DNA of 64,000 nt from Auanema rhodensis (lineage: Eukaryota; Nematoda; Chromadorea; Rhabditida; Rhabditidae): NCBI GenBank assembly GCA_964057225.1, contig OZ059896.1, positions 12,198,501 to 12,262,500 of the forward strand, given 5' to 3'. Below, in pieces: positions 47,467-59,610 of the stretch (its first letter is position 1; each line of letters opens with the position of its first letter). Below the pieces are notes generated by a model. It saw only the letters and a program-made list of their open reading frames with translations. It ran no database searches and was not told the DNA's origin. A program made the translations under genes and the position numbers.

Positions 47467-50300
47467 TTAAAAAACATATAAATTTCAATATTGTGATGCT
47501 CAAAAACTGAAACAGTTAAATATTTTGTATTTTCTAAACCATTTCACTCCATCTCTTTCATTTAATTCCATATTATAAACAATTTTATATTTCTACCACG
47601 AATTCATAACTTCATTTTTTAAATTTTTAATCATTAAAAAACATTTAAATTTCAATATTGTGATGCTCAAAAACTGAAACATTTAAATATTTTGTAATTT
47701 CTAAACCATTTTACTTCATATCTTTCATTTAATTCCATATTTTAAACAATTTTATATTTCTACCACGAATTCATAACTTCATTTTTTAAATTTTTAATCA
47801 TTAAAAAACATTTAAATTTCAATATTGTGATGCTCAAAAACTGAAACATTTGAATATTTTGTATTTTCTAAACCATTTCACTCCATCTCTTTCATTTAAT
47901 TCCATATTTTAAACAATTTTATATTTCTACCGCTATTTCATAATTTCATTTTTTAAATTTTTAATCATTAAAAAACATTTAAATTTCAATATTGTGATGC
48001 TCAAAAACTGAAACAGTTGAATATTTTGTATTTTCTAAACCATTTTACTTCATATCTTTCATTTAATTCCATATTTTAAACAATTTTATATTTCTACCAC
48101 GAATTCATAACTTCATTTTTTAAATTTTTAATCATTAAAAAACATTTAAATTTCAATATTGTGATGCTCAAAAACTGAAACAGTTGAATATTTTGTAATT
48201 TCTAAACCATTTTACTCCATCGCTTTTATTTAATTCCATATTTTAAACAATTTTATATTTCTACCGCTATTTCATAATTTCATTTTTTAAATTTTTAATC
48301 ATTAAAAAACATTTAAATTTCAATATTGTGATGCTCAAAAACTGAAACATTTAAATATTTTGTTTTTACTAAACCATTTCACTCCATCTCTTTCATTTAA
48401 TTCCATATTTTAAACAATTTTATATTTCTACCACGAATTCATAACTTCATTTTTTAAATTTTTGATCATTAAAAAACATTTAAATTTCAATGTTGTGATG
48501 CTCAAAAACTGAAACAGTTGAATATTTTGTAATTTCTAAACCATTTTACTCCATCTCTTTCATTTAATTCCATATTTTAAACAATTTTATATTTCTACCT
48601 CGAATTCATAACTTCATTTTTCAAATTTTTAATCATTAAAAAACATTTAAATTTCAATATTGTGATGCTCAACAACTGAAACATTTAAATATTTTGTATT
48701 TTCTAAACCATTTCACTCCATCTCTTTCATTTAATTCCATATTTTAAACAATTTTATATTTCTACCACGAATTCATAACTTCATTTTTTAAATTTTTGAT
48801 CATTAAAAAACATTTAAATTTCAATATTGTGATGCTCAAAAACTGAAACAGTTGAATATTTTGTAATTTCTAAACCATTTTACTCCATCGCTTTTATTTA
48901 ATCCCATATTTTAAACAATTTTATATTTCTACCGCTATTTCATAATTTCATTTTTTAAATTTTTAATCATTAAAAAACATTCAAATTTCAATATTGTGAT
49001 GCTCAAAAACTGAAACAGTTGAATATTTTGTAATTTCTAAACCATTTTACTCCATCGCTTTTATTTAATTCCATATTTTAAACAATTTTATATTTCTACC
49101 GCTATTTCATAATTTCATTCTTTAAATTTTTAATCATTAAAAAACATTTAAATTTCAATATTGTGATGCTCAAAAACTGAAACATTTAAATATTTTGTAT
49201 TTTCTAAACCATTTCACTCCATCTCTTTCATTTAATTCCATATTTTAAACAATTTTATATTTCTACCACGAATTCATAACTTCATTTTTTAAATTTTTGA
49301 TCATTAAAAAACATTTAAATTTCAATGTTGTGATGCTCAAAAACTGAAACAGTTGAATATTTTGTAATTTCTAAACCATTTTACTCCATCTCTTTCATTT
49401 AATTCCATATTTTAAACAATTTTATATTTCTACCTCGAATTCATAACTTCATTTTTCAAATTTTTAATCATTAAAAAACATTTAAATTTCAATATTGTGA
49501 TGCTCAAAAACTGAAACAGTTGAATATTTTGTATTTTCTAAACCATTTTACTTCATATCTTTCATTTAATTTCATATTTTAAACAATTTTATATTTCTAC
49601 CACGAATTCATAACTTCATTTTTTAAATTTTTAATCATTAAAAAACATTTAAATTTCAATATTGTGATGCTCAAAAACTGAAACAGTTGAATATTTTGTA
49701 TTTTCTAAACCATTTTACTCCATCTATTTTATTTAATCCCACATTTTAAACAATTTTATATTTCTACCGCTGTTTCATAAATTCATTTTTTAAATTTTTA
49801 ATCATTAAAAAACATATAAATTTCAATATTGTGATGCTCAAAAACTGAAACATTTAAATATTTTGTATTTTCTAAACCATTTCACTCCATCTCTTTCATT
49901 TAATTCCATATTTTAAACAATTTTATATTTCTACCACGAATTCATAACTTCATTTTTTAAATTTTTATTCATTAAAAAACATTTAAATTTCAATATTGTG
50001 ATGCTCAAAAACTGAAACAGTTGAATATTTTGTAATTTCTAAACCATTTTACTCCATCTCTTTCATTTAATTCCATATTTTAAACAATTTTATATTTCTA
50101 CCGCTGTTTCATAAATTCATTTTTTAAATTTTTAATCATTAAAAAACATATAAATTTCAATATTGTGATGCTCAAAAACTGAAACATTTAAATTTTTTGT
50201 ATTTTCTAAACCATTTCACTCCATCTCTTTCATTTAATTCCATATTTTAAACAATTTTATATTTCTACCACGAATTCATAACTTCATTTTTTAAATTTTT

Positions 50301-50305
50301 GATCA
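50301..50305. repeat. Target-site duplication GATCA, left, copy 2
   Basis: Same five bases, same monomer position and same upstream flank as copy 1. Partner at 59606-59610. Confidence 0.96.
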
Positions 50306-50838
50306 TGTGCTGAAGCACTCTCATCCCGTGATAATAGTGTTCCTCCTTAGTTTAAGTTCAATTGTACTTCTTTATTGTCCTCTCTTTGTACTATCCATTA
50401 TCCTCAACTATCTAATCGATAATCCTGTAAGTTGTCACCAACGGCCGATTTGCCGATGAATCACCTATCGCCCTTTGCCATCTGATCCATTAGGCAAGAT
50501 CTTAGGCGCGATAGCCGTCGCCCACTTGCAAGGGGGATGAATCACATAGGATTTAGACCCCTCCTCTCGCTTTCTACAATTAATACATTATCTATCACTT
50601 CCGGGGACCTAGTATATAAACCCGCAATAATTCTTCTAAATCATGTCTCAATATTATCCTGCCACCGCTATCATCTTCCCGTCAATTTATTTCTGTTTTA
50701 CTCGTATTGTATTCGTATCGCCGATAATAAACTCTTCTCTTGTACTCGCGTCTATTGCCTATTACTTGGACTAATATTCCACTACCACTGAACCACAAAT
50801 GCCCGTTATTCGCTCTCCAACTAGAGGACAAAACGACA
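50306..50838 (+). repeat. 5' LTR, copy 2 (533 bp)
   Basis: Identical to the other three LTRs on reading. TATATAAA is at 50613-50620, AATAAA at 50726-50731, and the paired GATGAATCAC motifs at 50455-50464 and 50536-50545. Confidence 0.95.
50613..50620 (+). promoter_or_regulatory. TATA box of the 5' LTR, copy 2
   Basis: TATATAAA in the same LTR position as in copy 1. It predicts a start near 50643-50653 and a leader without ATG up to 50799. Confidence 0.7.
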
Positions 50839-53800
50839 TGGTGCATCAAGCCGAGTCCAACGAAGAAACTCGCGCCGAACAATGGAACAGCAGCTGCTCA
50901 TTATTACTCGCTAAGCTCAAGGACAACGACGCAAGGAGGAAATCATATGCGGTACGTCAAGTTACTAATACCTCCAACAAAACCCCAAGCATGATTGACA
51001 CCCGTGAAAGGGAGATTTCAAACATCAATGGGGACATCCTCGCCATCAACAAACTGATGGACGAGATGAAACACATCCCAACCGACCTACGCCCCGAGGA
51101 CCAAAGTCGGATCACGAAGAACGAAGAAACTCTGCGGAAACACATCTCTACCCTACTGTCATACAGTAACGACATACAAGAACAAGTCAACTACCTGAAG
51201 GGTCTCAACCACACTGAGAACAGCCCTGACCCAACACACACAGACAGTTCACAGCCCTCTGAGCACCACCTCATTGGAACTGCTGAACTCACACACGCCA
51301 CACAACCTCGAAGCTGGGAAACATATCGATCACGGCCAACACTCAAACCTGTCGATATCCCACGCTTCGATGGCAACGTGAAAAGCTGGAAAAACTTTTG
51401 GTGCTTGTTCCACACACTCATACACTCATCGAACATGCCCACCATAGAAAAGTTTAACTACCTTCGCCAGTCATTAACAGGAGAAGCAGCTTCACAAATA
51501 GCTTCATTCCCAACGGATGAAGACTACTACTTCAGCGCAGTACATCACCTGCAGGATCTATATGATGATAACGACAACATCACACAACATCTCATGCTGG
51601 AATTTCTCCAGATACAAGCGAGAACATCCAACCAGCATGACCTCCTCTCCATGATGGACAAGATCGCAGGCATTTTTCGCCAAACTGAAGGAAACAGGAA
51701 CGCCGAACTCAACTCCCTCGCTGTAGTTATCTTACACAAGAAACTACCAGGGAACCTTCTCCAAGAGATCTACAAATCATTCCCCTCGGGAAAAACACCT
51801 GACATCAGAGACCTAGTAGACATCACAAGGCGACATATCCGATGCCAAAACAAGGTGAAAATTTTCGCAGCAGATCGGTTCGAAAAACCAATCACACGAG
51901 TCTACAACTCACCACCAGGGAACACCTACAATTCCCAACGCAACAAACCAGAAGCTAAAAAACTAGCAAAAACATCCAGTTGCATCTTCTGCCAGAAACC
52001 TCACGCCCCATGGGACTGTGACACAACAAAGTCGAGGAAGGAGCGTCTAACCATCCTCAACCAGGAAAAGAGATGCATCAACTGTCTCCGCAAAACACAC
52101 AACACGGAGTCATGTCCAAGCAAACGAACATGCTCCAAATGCGGAGAAAAACACATCGACATCTTATGCGCTAATAAAAAGAAGACGACCAAAGTCAACT
52201 TAATTGAGAGCACACCCTACAATGACGAGGAAACCGAAGAACACACGGTTCAATTTTCCTCCCAGTTCTCTACCAATCAATTCAAAAGCGCCCTTCTTCC
52301 AATAGGAGAAATCAAGATAATGACGAATGGAAAAATTTCCACAATCCCAGCCATCTTGGACTCTGGATCGGACACATCTTTCATCGAAGAAGAACTTGCC
52401 AAAGAACTTCAACTACCCGTTATAGAATCTAAACGCGTAAAAATCAAGACTTTCGGCAACACAAAAAGCGTTGAACACCTCACAAAGGTGAAAGCAACAA
52501 TCAAAGGAACAGTCTCCAACATCACTGCACACCTTTGGACAAAAAAGACCTTGACGGGTCCCATCAAAACAGTCCGAATTCCAAAATCAGACAACTCCAC
52601 CTTCAAATTAAATCAAGGAACCTACGTCAATCCACGCATACTCATAGGCTCCGATTTAATGTGGCAAGCTCTGACAGCCATTATACCAATCTCTGACGAC
52701 CACATACAAGTCAAGACACAATTTGGAGACTTCATAACAGGAAAAGCAAGCGACCAACCATCCATCAACGCCTTCTCAGTTATAACTGGAAACACCTCTA
52801 TCCCGATAGACACATGGAACAAAAACTTCATCGAGGAGCAGCAAGAATTTACGGGAACCGAACAAGAAGAAAAACAAGCACGAGACAAACTAGTATTGGA
52901 ACAATTCCAATCCACCATCCAAAAAAGAGACGATGGTTATTACGTCTCCTTCCCATGGAAAGACAACATCAATCTTCTCCCCGACAACAAATCACTTGCT
53001 CACAGACGCCTCATAAGTCTAGTCGTAAAATTATCTCAACAACCAGATTCACTAGCAGCATACGACAAAATCATTCAAGAACAACTAGACAATGGAATAA
53101 TCGAACCAGCAGAAGAACCATACCCTGACGCTCAAACGATACACTACATTGCTCATCAAGCAGTTCTGACCCCACAAAAGGAAACAACCAAACTAAGGAT
53201 AGTATACGACGCTTCCGGACACTACCAGAACAGACCCAGTCTGAACGACGTCATCCATCAAGGACCACTAATCCTACCATCACTAGTAGGAATGATTTTA
53301 CGCTTCCGCTGCGGGAAAATGGCACTGATAGCAGACGTAAAGAAAGCATTTCTTCAAATAAGACTCCACGAGTCAGAACGTGACGCTACAAGATTCTTTT
53401 GGCTGAGAGATATCTCCAAACCAATGAGCACCGAAAATACAAGAACCCTACGCTTCTGTAGAGTTCCCTTTGGAATCAATGCCTCGCCATTTCTCCTCGC
53501 AGCCACAATTCGTCATCATCTGGAACAAAGAAGCAACGAAAACTTCCTAGCCCACCAAATTAAAGAGAACCTTTACGTGGACAACCTATTACTTGCCACA
53601 AACTCAGAAGAAGACCTCAAACTGGGATACCAAGAAACAAAGGACATATTCGCAGAAATGAACATGACACTACAAGAATTCATAACGAACAGTCCGGACT
53701 TCAACAAAAACCTACTACTAGAGGAGAAAAACACCTCATCAAAACCAAAAGTTCTTGGATTACCATGGGACACAGAAACGGACCAATGGATCATCCAAAC

Positions 53801-56800
53801 CAAGCTTCCAGAAACAAAACTGACCAAACGTGGTATTACACAAGCCATTGCATCGATCTTTGACCCCATGGGTTTGATAAGTCCATGCCTACACCCACTA
53901 CGACTCTTTCTACAGAATCTATGGACAGAGAATTACGACTGGGACACTACGTTGCCTGAAGAACACCAAAAAACATGGCATACACTAGCCGAAAACTTCA
54001 ACTTCAACAAAACTCAGCAACGAGCCCTACCAGAAGATCCGAATCAGCAGTACCACTTAGTTACCTGCACAGATTCTAGCGGATCAGCCCTAGGATTCTG
54101 CACATACCTCCTGGCAGCCACATCACGCATACCTACCTTGATCTTCGCTAAATCCAAGCTACACTCAAAGAACTCCAACATCACCATCCCGAAAGCAGAA
54201 ATATCAGCTCTCACAGTAGGTGTCACAAACACCAACAAAATCATCAAAGAAATGAAAGACAACATCAAAATCTTGTCTACAACATTTTTATCGGACTCAG
54301 AAATAACGATAGCATGGATAAGACGAAAACCTGATCAGAAGACAACAGGAGTCTTAGTACAAAACAGAATCAAGGAAATCTACGACCACATCGACCAAAT
54401 CGAAGATATGGATATCAAGACATACTTTGGTTACATCAACACCAAAGACAACCCAGCCGACATTGCCACAAGAGGTTGCACAACAGACGAGCTACTAAAT
54501 CATTTCTGGTGGAATCCCAAAGCACAAATTGACAAAGCCATTAATGGTCCGCTCTTCTCATTACCTCAACCAGAAATCACAGTGAATACAGCTAGGACAT
54601 CTGAAGAATACGAAGAATCCTGGCTAGAACACTGCAACACATGGATCCAAGCACAAGAAAAATGGATCGTGGAGAATTATTCGCTGTTAGAGAAACGACT
54701 ACCGACACATTACGAAGAAGCCGAACTGAACCTTCTCCATCTGCATCAACACAACCTACTCGTACGTCTTACAGCAGCACAACGAAACGACTTAAGACCA
54801 CTGTTGAAAGATCATCTTTGGCACAGCCGCGGACGAATGCAGAATAGTGAACTAGATGAGAGTGCAAAACTTCCTATCATCGTCTTACCCAAAACAAGGA
54901 CAGCCACCTTAATTATCGAACACGTCCACAACCAATTTCACAAAAGCACTTCACACACCATGGCCGAAGTTCGACAGAAATTCTGGATACCACAACTTCG
55001 CTCACAAACCATCTCAGTCATACGAAGATGCGTAGAGTGCCAACGAATGAACAACCGACCATTCACGTACCCCCCCTCTGGCGACATACCCAGCAGAAGA
55101 CTCAACCGAAGCCGACCATTCCAACATATAGGCCTCGACTACTTCGGACCGCTGACGGTAAAGGACAAACCTCACAAAGTATGGGGTTGCATCTATACCT
55201 GCACAGTCACACGCCTACTACACTTAGAAGTTATAGAAGACCTTACCACAAAAGCATTTCTTAACTGTCTAAGGAAGATATGGGCACGTAGAGGATATCC
55301 GGAAAGCATCACTTGCGATAACGCCACCACATTCGAACTAGGACAGAAAGTGGCGAACAGACTGTTCAGCATCGCCAACACGACACAAACAGGTGACAGC
55401 CATAAGATAAAATGGCACAACATAACACCTTACGCCCCCTGGCAAGGAGGATTCTACGAACGCCTTATCCGATCAGTAAAAGACTCTCTTCACAAAACCA
55501 TGAAGAACATACCAACAAGCGAAGAACTGTCAATCACCTTAGCTGAATGTGAAGCAACACTCAACACTCGCCCACTCACATACATCGGATCCGACACAGG
55601 AACAGATGAAATAATCAGACCATGTGACTTTATTCACAAAGACTTGGACCTTAACATTTCATTCCACTCGGACGATGACGACGAAGAATACCTCGACAAC
55701 CCTGCCTTACAAACAAGAGCAGACACAGAAAAAGCCATCCATTCCTCCAGACAACGCACAAACAAATTCTGGGAGTTATGGATCGAACTCTACCTCAAAG
55801 AGTTAAGAGAACACCACAAGAACAACATCTCGGTGAAGAAAGCTGGTTCCAATCAACAGCCAAGAATCGACCAATACGTACTTATCAACGACAGTCCGAT
55901 ACCTCGGTACAAATGGCCGATTGGAAAAATCACACATATCTCACCAGACAAGAACGGACAGACCAGAGAAGTCACGCTTCTTTCAGAATCAGGCAGAGAA
56001 CTCAAACGACCAGTGAACCTTCTACATCCGCTGGAACTCTCAGACGACGACATTCCTGAAAGACTACGAAACACTAATCCTTCGAGAGATGTCCCACCAA
56101 TAAGGCAGTCTAATCCAAGGAACGTACCTAGATTATGGTACGGAGAACAAAGAACAAACCTAATCACCTTTCTATCAATATTCTCAATACTTCTACCCAT
56201 CATCTCTGCCACACCAACAATATCTTGCAACTACCAAGGAGTTCAAATTCAAGGAATCTCGACAAACAATCAACAAGTATGCATCCACAACACATGCTAT
56301 AACAACAGCCACGATGGAAACCTTATATTTCCCCCAGCGGACATCCTAACCAACTACGACGTAAGCTGGACCTTCCAACACAATTCCAGAATTCATCACA
56401 TGATGATCACATGCCCAGCGGTACATTTCTGCTCCACTGTCACATGCACCTTCTGCACTGCTACACTTTTCAATCCATCTTGCTGGCCATGGACATCAAT
56501 GCTACTTCTCACATTTCTTACATACATGCTCACAGCCTTATGCTACGGCATTCTATACACACCATGGGTCATAGGAAAACCAATCCGACTTTGGATACGA
56601 TTATGCACCACCATCATAATGACCATAATCAAGACGATCCGACACACACGTCAACCGAGGCCGCACAAATCAGCCATACCACTCCTAGCTCTGATGAGTT
56701 TGATACAAGTCACCTTCTCATGCCAAGAACTCGCGATCACATCCTCCGAACAGTCCACTTGCATCCAAGAGAAATGCCACATACAAACCACGCATAATCT

Positions 56801-59048
56801 CAACATCAGTCCATACACTCAAGAAGCCTGCCTCACATTATCAAACAATCAAGACAATATCTCTTTCTTGAGAATACAGTGGATCAAAACCAACTACAAG
56901 TGTGAGACTCGGTCCCTTTACTTCACAAGAGAATCAAAGACTCACGTACAAGACAGCAAAAGATGCCCACACACTGGATCATGCCAAGAAGAAAAATGCA
57001 GCAACATCACCCCAAACTCAACTGTCAGCGAACTTCACATAGCTAACCAGTACCCAGGAACAACACACTGCACAGAATCCTGTGGTGGCATAGGATGCGG
57101 ATGTTTTTACCCTTCATCAGGATGTCTTTTCTACAGGACCTACCAGAAGCCGACTGATACCTCGATATATGAAGTATACGACTGCAACTCTTGGACACCT
57201 ACAACGGACCTCAGCCTAACATACCGAAACGGATCAACCACCATCTCCAAAAACGTCACTCTATACTCTGACGTTCCGAAGCACATATATCCATTCACGC
57301 TAACTATTACAAGTCTCTCACCGCCAGTCATACCTGCGATGCAATACAAATTCATCCGCAACCTTACAAGAACAGCTATATGGAATCAACAACCCATGCT
57401 CTCATGCCCGAGCAGAAGAGACGCTATAAACATGAACTGTAACGCCACACCCACCTGCGTTTGCACACCGGCAGAAGACCAGGTCAACTGCCAGTGCCAC
57501 GAAACATCCATCACCTCAGCCTTTACCAACGTACAATCAGCTATTCCAATGCTAACACCCTCTTACATGATCATGAACGAGGAAAGAAACTTACGGATCA
57601 ACATTAACAACAACATGTTAACTGTAATCCACATCAAAATCGACGGGGAATTCCACACTTCCTCATCTCAAGACTCCACACATTGCAACATTCAGGATTC
57701 ACCATTAACCGGATGTTACAACTGCAACCGAGGAGCCCAAGCAAGTATCACATGTACTTCACCTCAACCAACTCTGGCAGCTATACAATGTGGTGAATCC
57801 GCATTCATGACACAATGCAGTCCACAAGGAACAACCAACTCCATCCAGCTGCCTATCACCTCAGCCTCACCTAGGATCACATGCACATACACCTGCGGAA
57901 CACAAGAAAACACATTCCTCCTCTCAGGAATGCTGTACTACGTCAACACACTTCAAGACCTACGCTCTCATTACATACTCGGGAATCACTCGTCTCTCCA
58001 AGAAACAGCCTTCACCTTTTCTTGGCCCGACATTACTCACTTTTACAACATCTATCAGGAATGGTACAAAGCATTAGCAACCTGTCTACTCATTGCCATA
58101 ATCGCTTTTACCTTTTCCTATTACATCATTACAACATACGCTACCAGACTAGCACTAGGCACCGCCCACTACATGGCTGCCGCAACATGTTACATCTTCC
58201 TCATTCCCCTCCGCGTCTTTATCATTTTTTGGCGCCAGCTCCTTCTCCTAAAGTCAAGGAAAACTCACATCCTAGTAGTATTCATTCTATTCACTATGTC
58301 ACTCGCCAACACTAGAGCCTGCGAAATCAACCTAGTCTTGCAAAGATCACAAGAAAGATGCGACTCGTTTCTGAAGCTCACAAGAGAGAAACGGATTGAA
58401 TGCTTGAAGGAACTCACCCAGCACATGGACCAATCACTTAGGGATTTTTACAAAACTGAGGCAAGTGAACTCTCTGACAAATCCAATCTCATCAACAGCG
58501 CCGCCACTGCCTTAAAAAACTTCATAAGACTCAAAGATTTCCTTAACACCGCAAGAACACACCACGTGTTCCAAAATGAGCAAGACAAGCTCAAACCTTT
58601 TGGAAACGAGAGAAGACTAAACGAGTTGATGAAGAGTATCCAAAGGGAACACATCCCAGCGATAAACGGAGACAAAATGCCGTACAACTCCTCTACCATC
58701 AAAAGGGACGGAGAAGCGCCAGGATGTCCTCAACCCAAGGGAAACATCATCGTCGTAGAAGCACAGCCGGAGCTCAAAGAAATATTGGAAGAACTAAAAC
58801 AGATGAGATCGGAGAACAAAGGGATGACCTCAGTGCTAATCGAACAGCTCGACCAACAAAGGAAATTCGACTCGCTAAAGAAAGAACTGAAAGAGATCAA
58901 GGAACTACTAGCGAAAGGGATCCAAGCCAAGCCTAGAGTGTCTAAGGAAACGCAGACTACCGGTAGGATCAAGACTAGAAAAGAAATGGAACAAGAAATT
59001 CTACCCACTAAGAGGAACAAGACTCAGGCGGCGATCATCACCATATAG
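50799..59048 (+). CDS. gag-pol-env: BEL/Pao Gag-Pol-Env polyprotein, copy 2 (2,749 aa)
   Basis: The encoded protein is the same as that of copy 1, so all domain positions hold: zinc knuckles at 395-457, protease Asp521, reverse transcriptase Asp846 and YVDN at 926-929, RNase H Asp1092/Glu1134/Asp1166/Asp1221, integrase Asp1447/Asp1507/Glu1554, fusion-loop cysteines at 2091-2109, coiled coil near 2655-2706. The start at 50799 lies 40 bases before the LTR end, with the alternative Met14 at 50838 across the LTR/primer-binding-site junction. No premature stop or frameshift is present, so a second potentially complete reading frame sits 13 kb from the first. Having two identical frames means that short reads cannot tell them apart. 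Confidence 0.95.
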   Translation: MPVIRSPTRGQNDMVHQAESNEETRAEQWNSSCSLLLAKLKDNDARRKSYAVRQVTNTSNKTPSMIDTREREISNINGDILAINKLMDEMKHIPTDLRPEDQSRITKNEETLRKHISTLLSYSNDIQEQVNYLKGLNHTENSPDPTHTDSSQPSEHHLIGTAELTHATQPRSWETYRSRPTLKPVDIPRFDGNVKSWKNFWCLFHTLIHSSNMPTIEKFNYLRQSLTGEAASQIASFPTDEDYYFSAVHHLQDLYDDNDNITQHLMLEFLQIQARTSNQHDLLSMMDKIAGIFRQTEGNRNAELNSLAVVILHKKLPGNLLQEIYKSFPSGKTPDIRDLVDITRRHIRCQNKVKIFAADRFEKPITRVYNSPPGNTYNSQRNKPEAKKLAKTSSCIFCQKPHAPWDCDTTKSRKERLTILNQEKRCINCLRKTHNTESCPSKRTCSKCGEKHIDILCANKKKTTKVNLIESTPYNDEETEEHTVQFSSQFSTNQFKSALLPIGEIKIMTNGKISTIPAILDSGSDTSFIEEELAKELQLPVIESKRVKIKTFGNTKSVEHLTKVKATIKGTVSNITAHLWTKKTLTGPIKTVRIPKSDNSTFKLNQGTYVNPRILIGSDLMWQALTAIIPISDDHIQVKTQFGDFITGKASDQPSINAFSVITGNTSIPIDTWNKNFIEEQQEFTGTEQEEKQARDKLVLEQFQSTIQKRDDGYYVSFPWKDNINLLPDNKSLAHRRLISLVVKLSQQPDSLAAYDKIIQEQLDNGIIEPAEEPYPDAQTIHYIAHQAVLTPQKETTKLRIVYDASGHYQNRPSLNDVIHQGPLILPSLVGMILRFRCGKMALIADVKKAFLQIRLHESERDATRFFWLRDISKPMSTENTRTLRFCRVPFGINASPFLLAATIRHHLEQRSNENFLAHQIKENLYVDNLLLATNSEEDLKLGYQETKDIFAEMNMTLQEFITNSPDFNKNLLLEEKNTSSKPKVLGLPWDTETDQWIIQTKLPETKLTKRGITQAIASIFDPMGLISPCLHPLRLFLQNLWTENYDWDTTLPEEHQKTWHTLAENFNFNKTQQRALPEDPNQQYHLVTCTDSSGSALGFCTYLLAATSRIPTLIFAKSKLHSKNSNITIPKAEISALTVGVTNTNKIIKEMKDNIKILSTTFLSDSEITIAWIRRKPDQKTTGVLVQNRIKEIYDHIDQIEDMDIKTYFGYINTKDNPADIATRGCTTDELLNHFWWNPKAQIDKAINGPLFSLPQPEITVNTARTSEEYEESWLEHCNTWIQAQEKWIVENYSLLEKRLPTHYEEAELNLLHLHQHNLLVRLTAAQRNDLRPLLKDHLWHSRGRMQNSELDESAKLPIIVLPKTRTATLIIEHVHNQFHKSTSHTMAEVRQKFWIPQLRSQTISVIRRCVECQRMNNRPFTYPPSGDIPSRRLNRSRPFQHIGLDYFGPLTVKDKPHKVWGCIYTCTVTRLLHLEVIEDLTTKAFLNCLRKIWARRGYPESITCDNATTFELGQKVANRLFSIANTTQTGDSHKIKWHNITPYAPWQGGFYERLIRSVKDSLHKTMKNIPTSEELSITLAECEATLNTRPLTYIGSDTGTDEIIRPCDFIHKDLDLNISFHSDDDDEEYLDNPALQTRADTEKAIHSSRQRTNKFWELWIELYLKELREHHKNNISVKKAGSNQQPRIDQYVLINDSPIPRYKWPIGKITHISPDKNGQTREVTLLSESGRELKRPVNLLHPLELSDDDIPERLRNTNPSRDVPPIRQSNPRNVPRLWYGEQRTNLITFLSIFSILLPIISATPTISCNYQGVQIQGISTNNQQVCIHNTCYNNSHDGNLIFPPADILTNYDVSWTFQHNSRIHHMMITCPAVHFCSTVTCTFCTATLFNPSCWPWTSMLLLTFLTYMLTALCYGILYTPWVIGKPIRLWIRLCTTIIMTIIKTIRHTRQPRPHKSAIPLLALMSLIQVTFSCQELAITSSEQSTCIQEKCHIQTTHNLNISPYTQEACLTLSNNQDNISFLRIQWIKTNYKCETRSLYFTRESKTHVQDSKRCPHTGSCQEEKCSNITPNSTVSELHIANQYPGTTHCTESCGGIGCGCFYPSSGCLFYRTYQKPTDTSIYEVYDCNSWTPTTDLSLTYRNGSTTISKNVTLYSDVPKHIYPFTLTITSLSPPVIPAMQYKFIRNLTRTAIWNQQPMLSCPSRRDAINMNCNATPTCVCTPAEDQVNCQCHETSITSAFTNVQSAIPMLTPSYMIMNEERNLRININNNMLTVIHIKIDGEFHTSSSQDSTHCNIQDSPLTGCYNCNRGAQASITCTSPQPTLAAIQCGESAFMTQCSPQGTTNSIQLPITSASPRITCTYTCGTQENTFLLSGMLYYVNTLQDLRSHYILGNHSSLQETAFTFSWPDITHFYNIYQEWYKALATCLLIAIIAFTFSYYIITTYATRLALGTAHYMAAATCYIFLIPLRVFIIFWRQLLLLKSRKTHILVVFILFTMSLANTRACEINLVLQRSQERCDSFLKLTREKRIECLKELTQHMDQSLRDFYKTEASELSDKSNLINSAATALKNFIRLKDFLNTARTHHVFQNEQDKLKPFGNERRLNELMKSIQREHIPAINGDKMPYNSSTIKRDGEAPGCPQPKGNIIVVEAQPELKEILEELKQMRSENKGMTSVLIEQLDQQRKFDSLKKELKEIKELLAKGIQAKPRVSKETQTTGRIKTRKEMEQEILPTKRNKTQAAIITI
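50839..50856 (+). other. Primer-binding site, copy 2
   Basis: TGGTGCATCAAGCCGAGT directly after the LTR, unchanged from copy 1, again read as codons of the polyprotein. Confidence 0.75.
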
Positions 59049-59072
59049 ATGTTCTCTTCTCGACGGCCGGAG
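59049..59072 (+). other. Expected polypurine-tract position, copy 2
   Basis: Same 24 bases as in copy 1, ending CGACGGCCGGAG, and likewise without a purine run longer than four next to the LTR. Confidence 0.5.
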
Positions 59073-59605
59073 TGTGCTGAAGCACTCTCATCCCGTGATA
59101 ATAGTGTTCCTCCTTAGTTTAAGTTCAATTGTACTTCTTTATTGTCCTCTCTTTGTACTATCCATTATCCTCAACTATCTAATCGATAATCCTGTAAGTT
59201 GTCACCAACGGCCGATTTGCCGATGAATCACCTATCGCCCTTTGCCATCTGATCCATTAGGCAAGATCTTAGGCGCGATAGCCGTCGCCCACTTGCAAGG
59301 GGGATGAATCACATAGGATTTAGACCCCTCCTCTCGCTTTCTACAATTAATACATTATCTATCACTTCCGGGGACCTAGTATATAAACCCGCAATAATTC
59401 TTCTAAATCATGTCTCAATATTATCCTGCCACCGCTATCATCTTCCCGTCAATTTATTTCTGTTTTACTCGTATTGTATTCGTATCGCCGATAATAAACT
59501 CTTCTCTTGTACTCGCGTCTATTGCCTATTACTTGGACTAATATTCCACTACCACTGAACCACAAATGCCCGTTATTCGCTCTCCAACTAGAGGACAAAA
59601 CGACA
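59073..59605 (+). repeat. 3' LTR, copy 2 (533 bp)
   Basis: Begins TGTGCT, ends ACGACA, and matches the 5' LTR of the same copy. Satellite resumes after the GATCA at 59606-59610. Confidence 0.95.
59493..59498 (+). terminator. Poly(A) signal in the 3' LTR, copy 2
   Basis: AATAAA at the same LTR position as in copy 1; transcript cleavage is expected 15-30 bases further on. Confidence 0.7.
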
Positions 59606-59610
59606 GATCA
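59606..59610. repeat. Target-site duplication GATCA, right, copy 2
   Basis: Five-base repeat closing the insertion, matching 50301-50305. Confidence 0.96.

Larger units (their letters stand above)
37188..50305. repeat. 13,118-bp block repeated at 50306 onward
   Basis: LTRs, ORF, target-site duplication and flanking satellite recur at a constant offset of 13,118 bp, which equals 9,300 + 5 + 3,813. The upstream flank matches from about 36349 (49467) with one difference, and the downstream flank from 46493 to about 47505 (59611 to about 60624) with one indel and two substitutions. A rare upstream variant, TTTAAATTTTTTG (37069 and 50187), is shared. Duplication of an element-containing block by unequal exchange is the simplest explanation. 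Confidence 0.8.
46493..50305. repeat. Satellite between the two elements, 23 monomers
   Basis: Same 167-bp family and orientation. The 3,813 bp equal 23 x 167 less one 27-bp deletion (47327-47466) and one missing base (TATTTTTATTTT near 46552, where other monomers have TATTTTGTATTTT). The first kilobase matches the flank after copy 2, the middle resembles the 14-monomer unit of 21-36 kb, and the last 840 bp match the flank before copy 1. No gene is seen. Confidence 0.97.
50306..59605 (+). mobile_element. BEL/Pao LTR retrotransposon with envelope module, copy 2
   Basis: A second 9,300-bp element, complete at both ends and in the same orientation. Its ORF product is the same as that of copy 1 and the DNA agrees wherever I compared it. 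Both copies are equally intact, so neither can be called the parent. Because the flanks also match, this copy more likely arose by duplication than by a second insertion. Confidence 0.96.

Noticed and set aside
37188..59605. Two independent insertions into the same site
   Set aside because: Possible, but a shared rare upstream variant, shared flanks and equal orientation make block duplication simpler. It is kept as an alternative in the findings because the flanks differ slightly.
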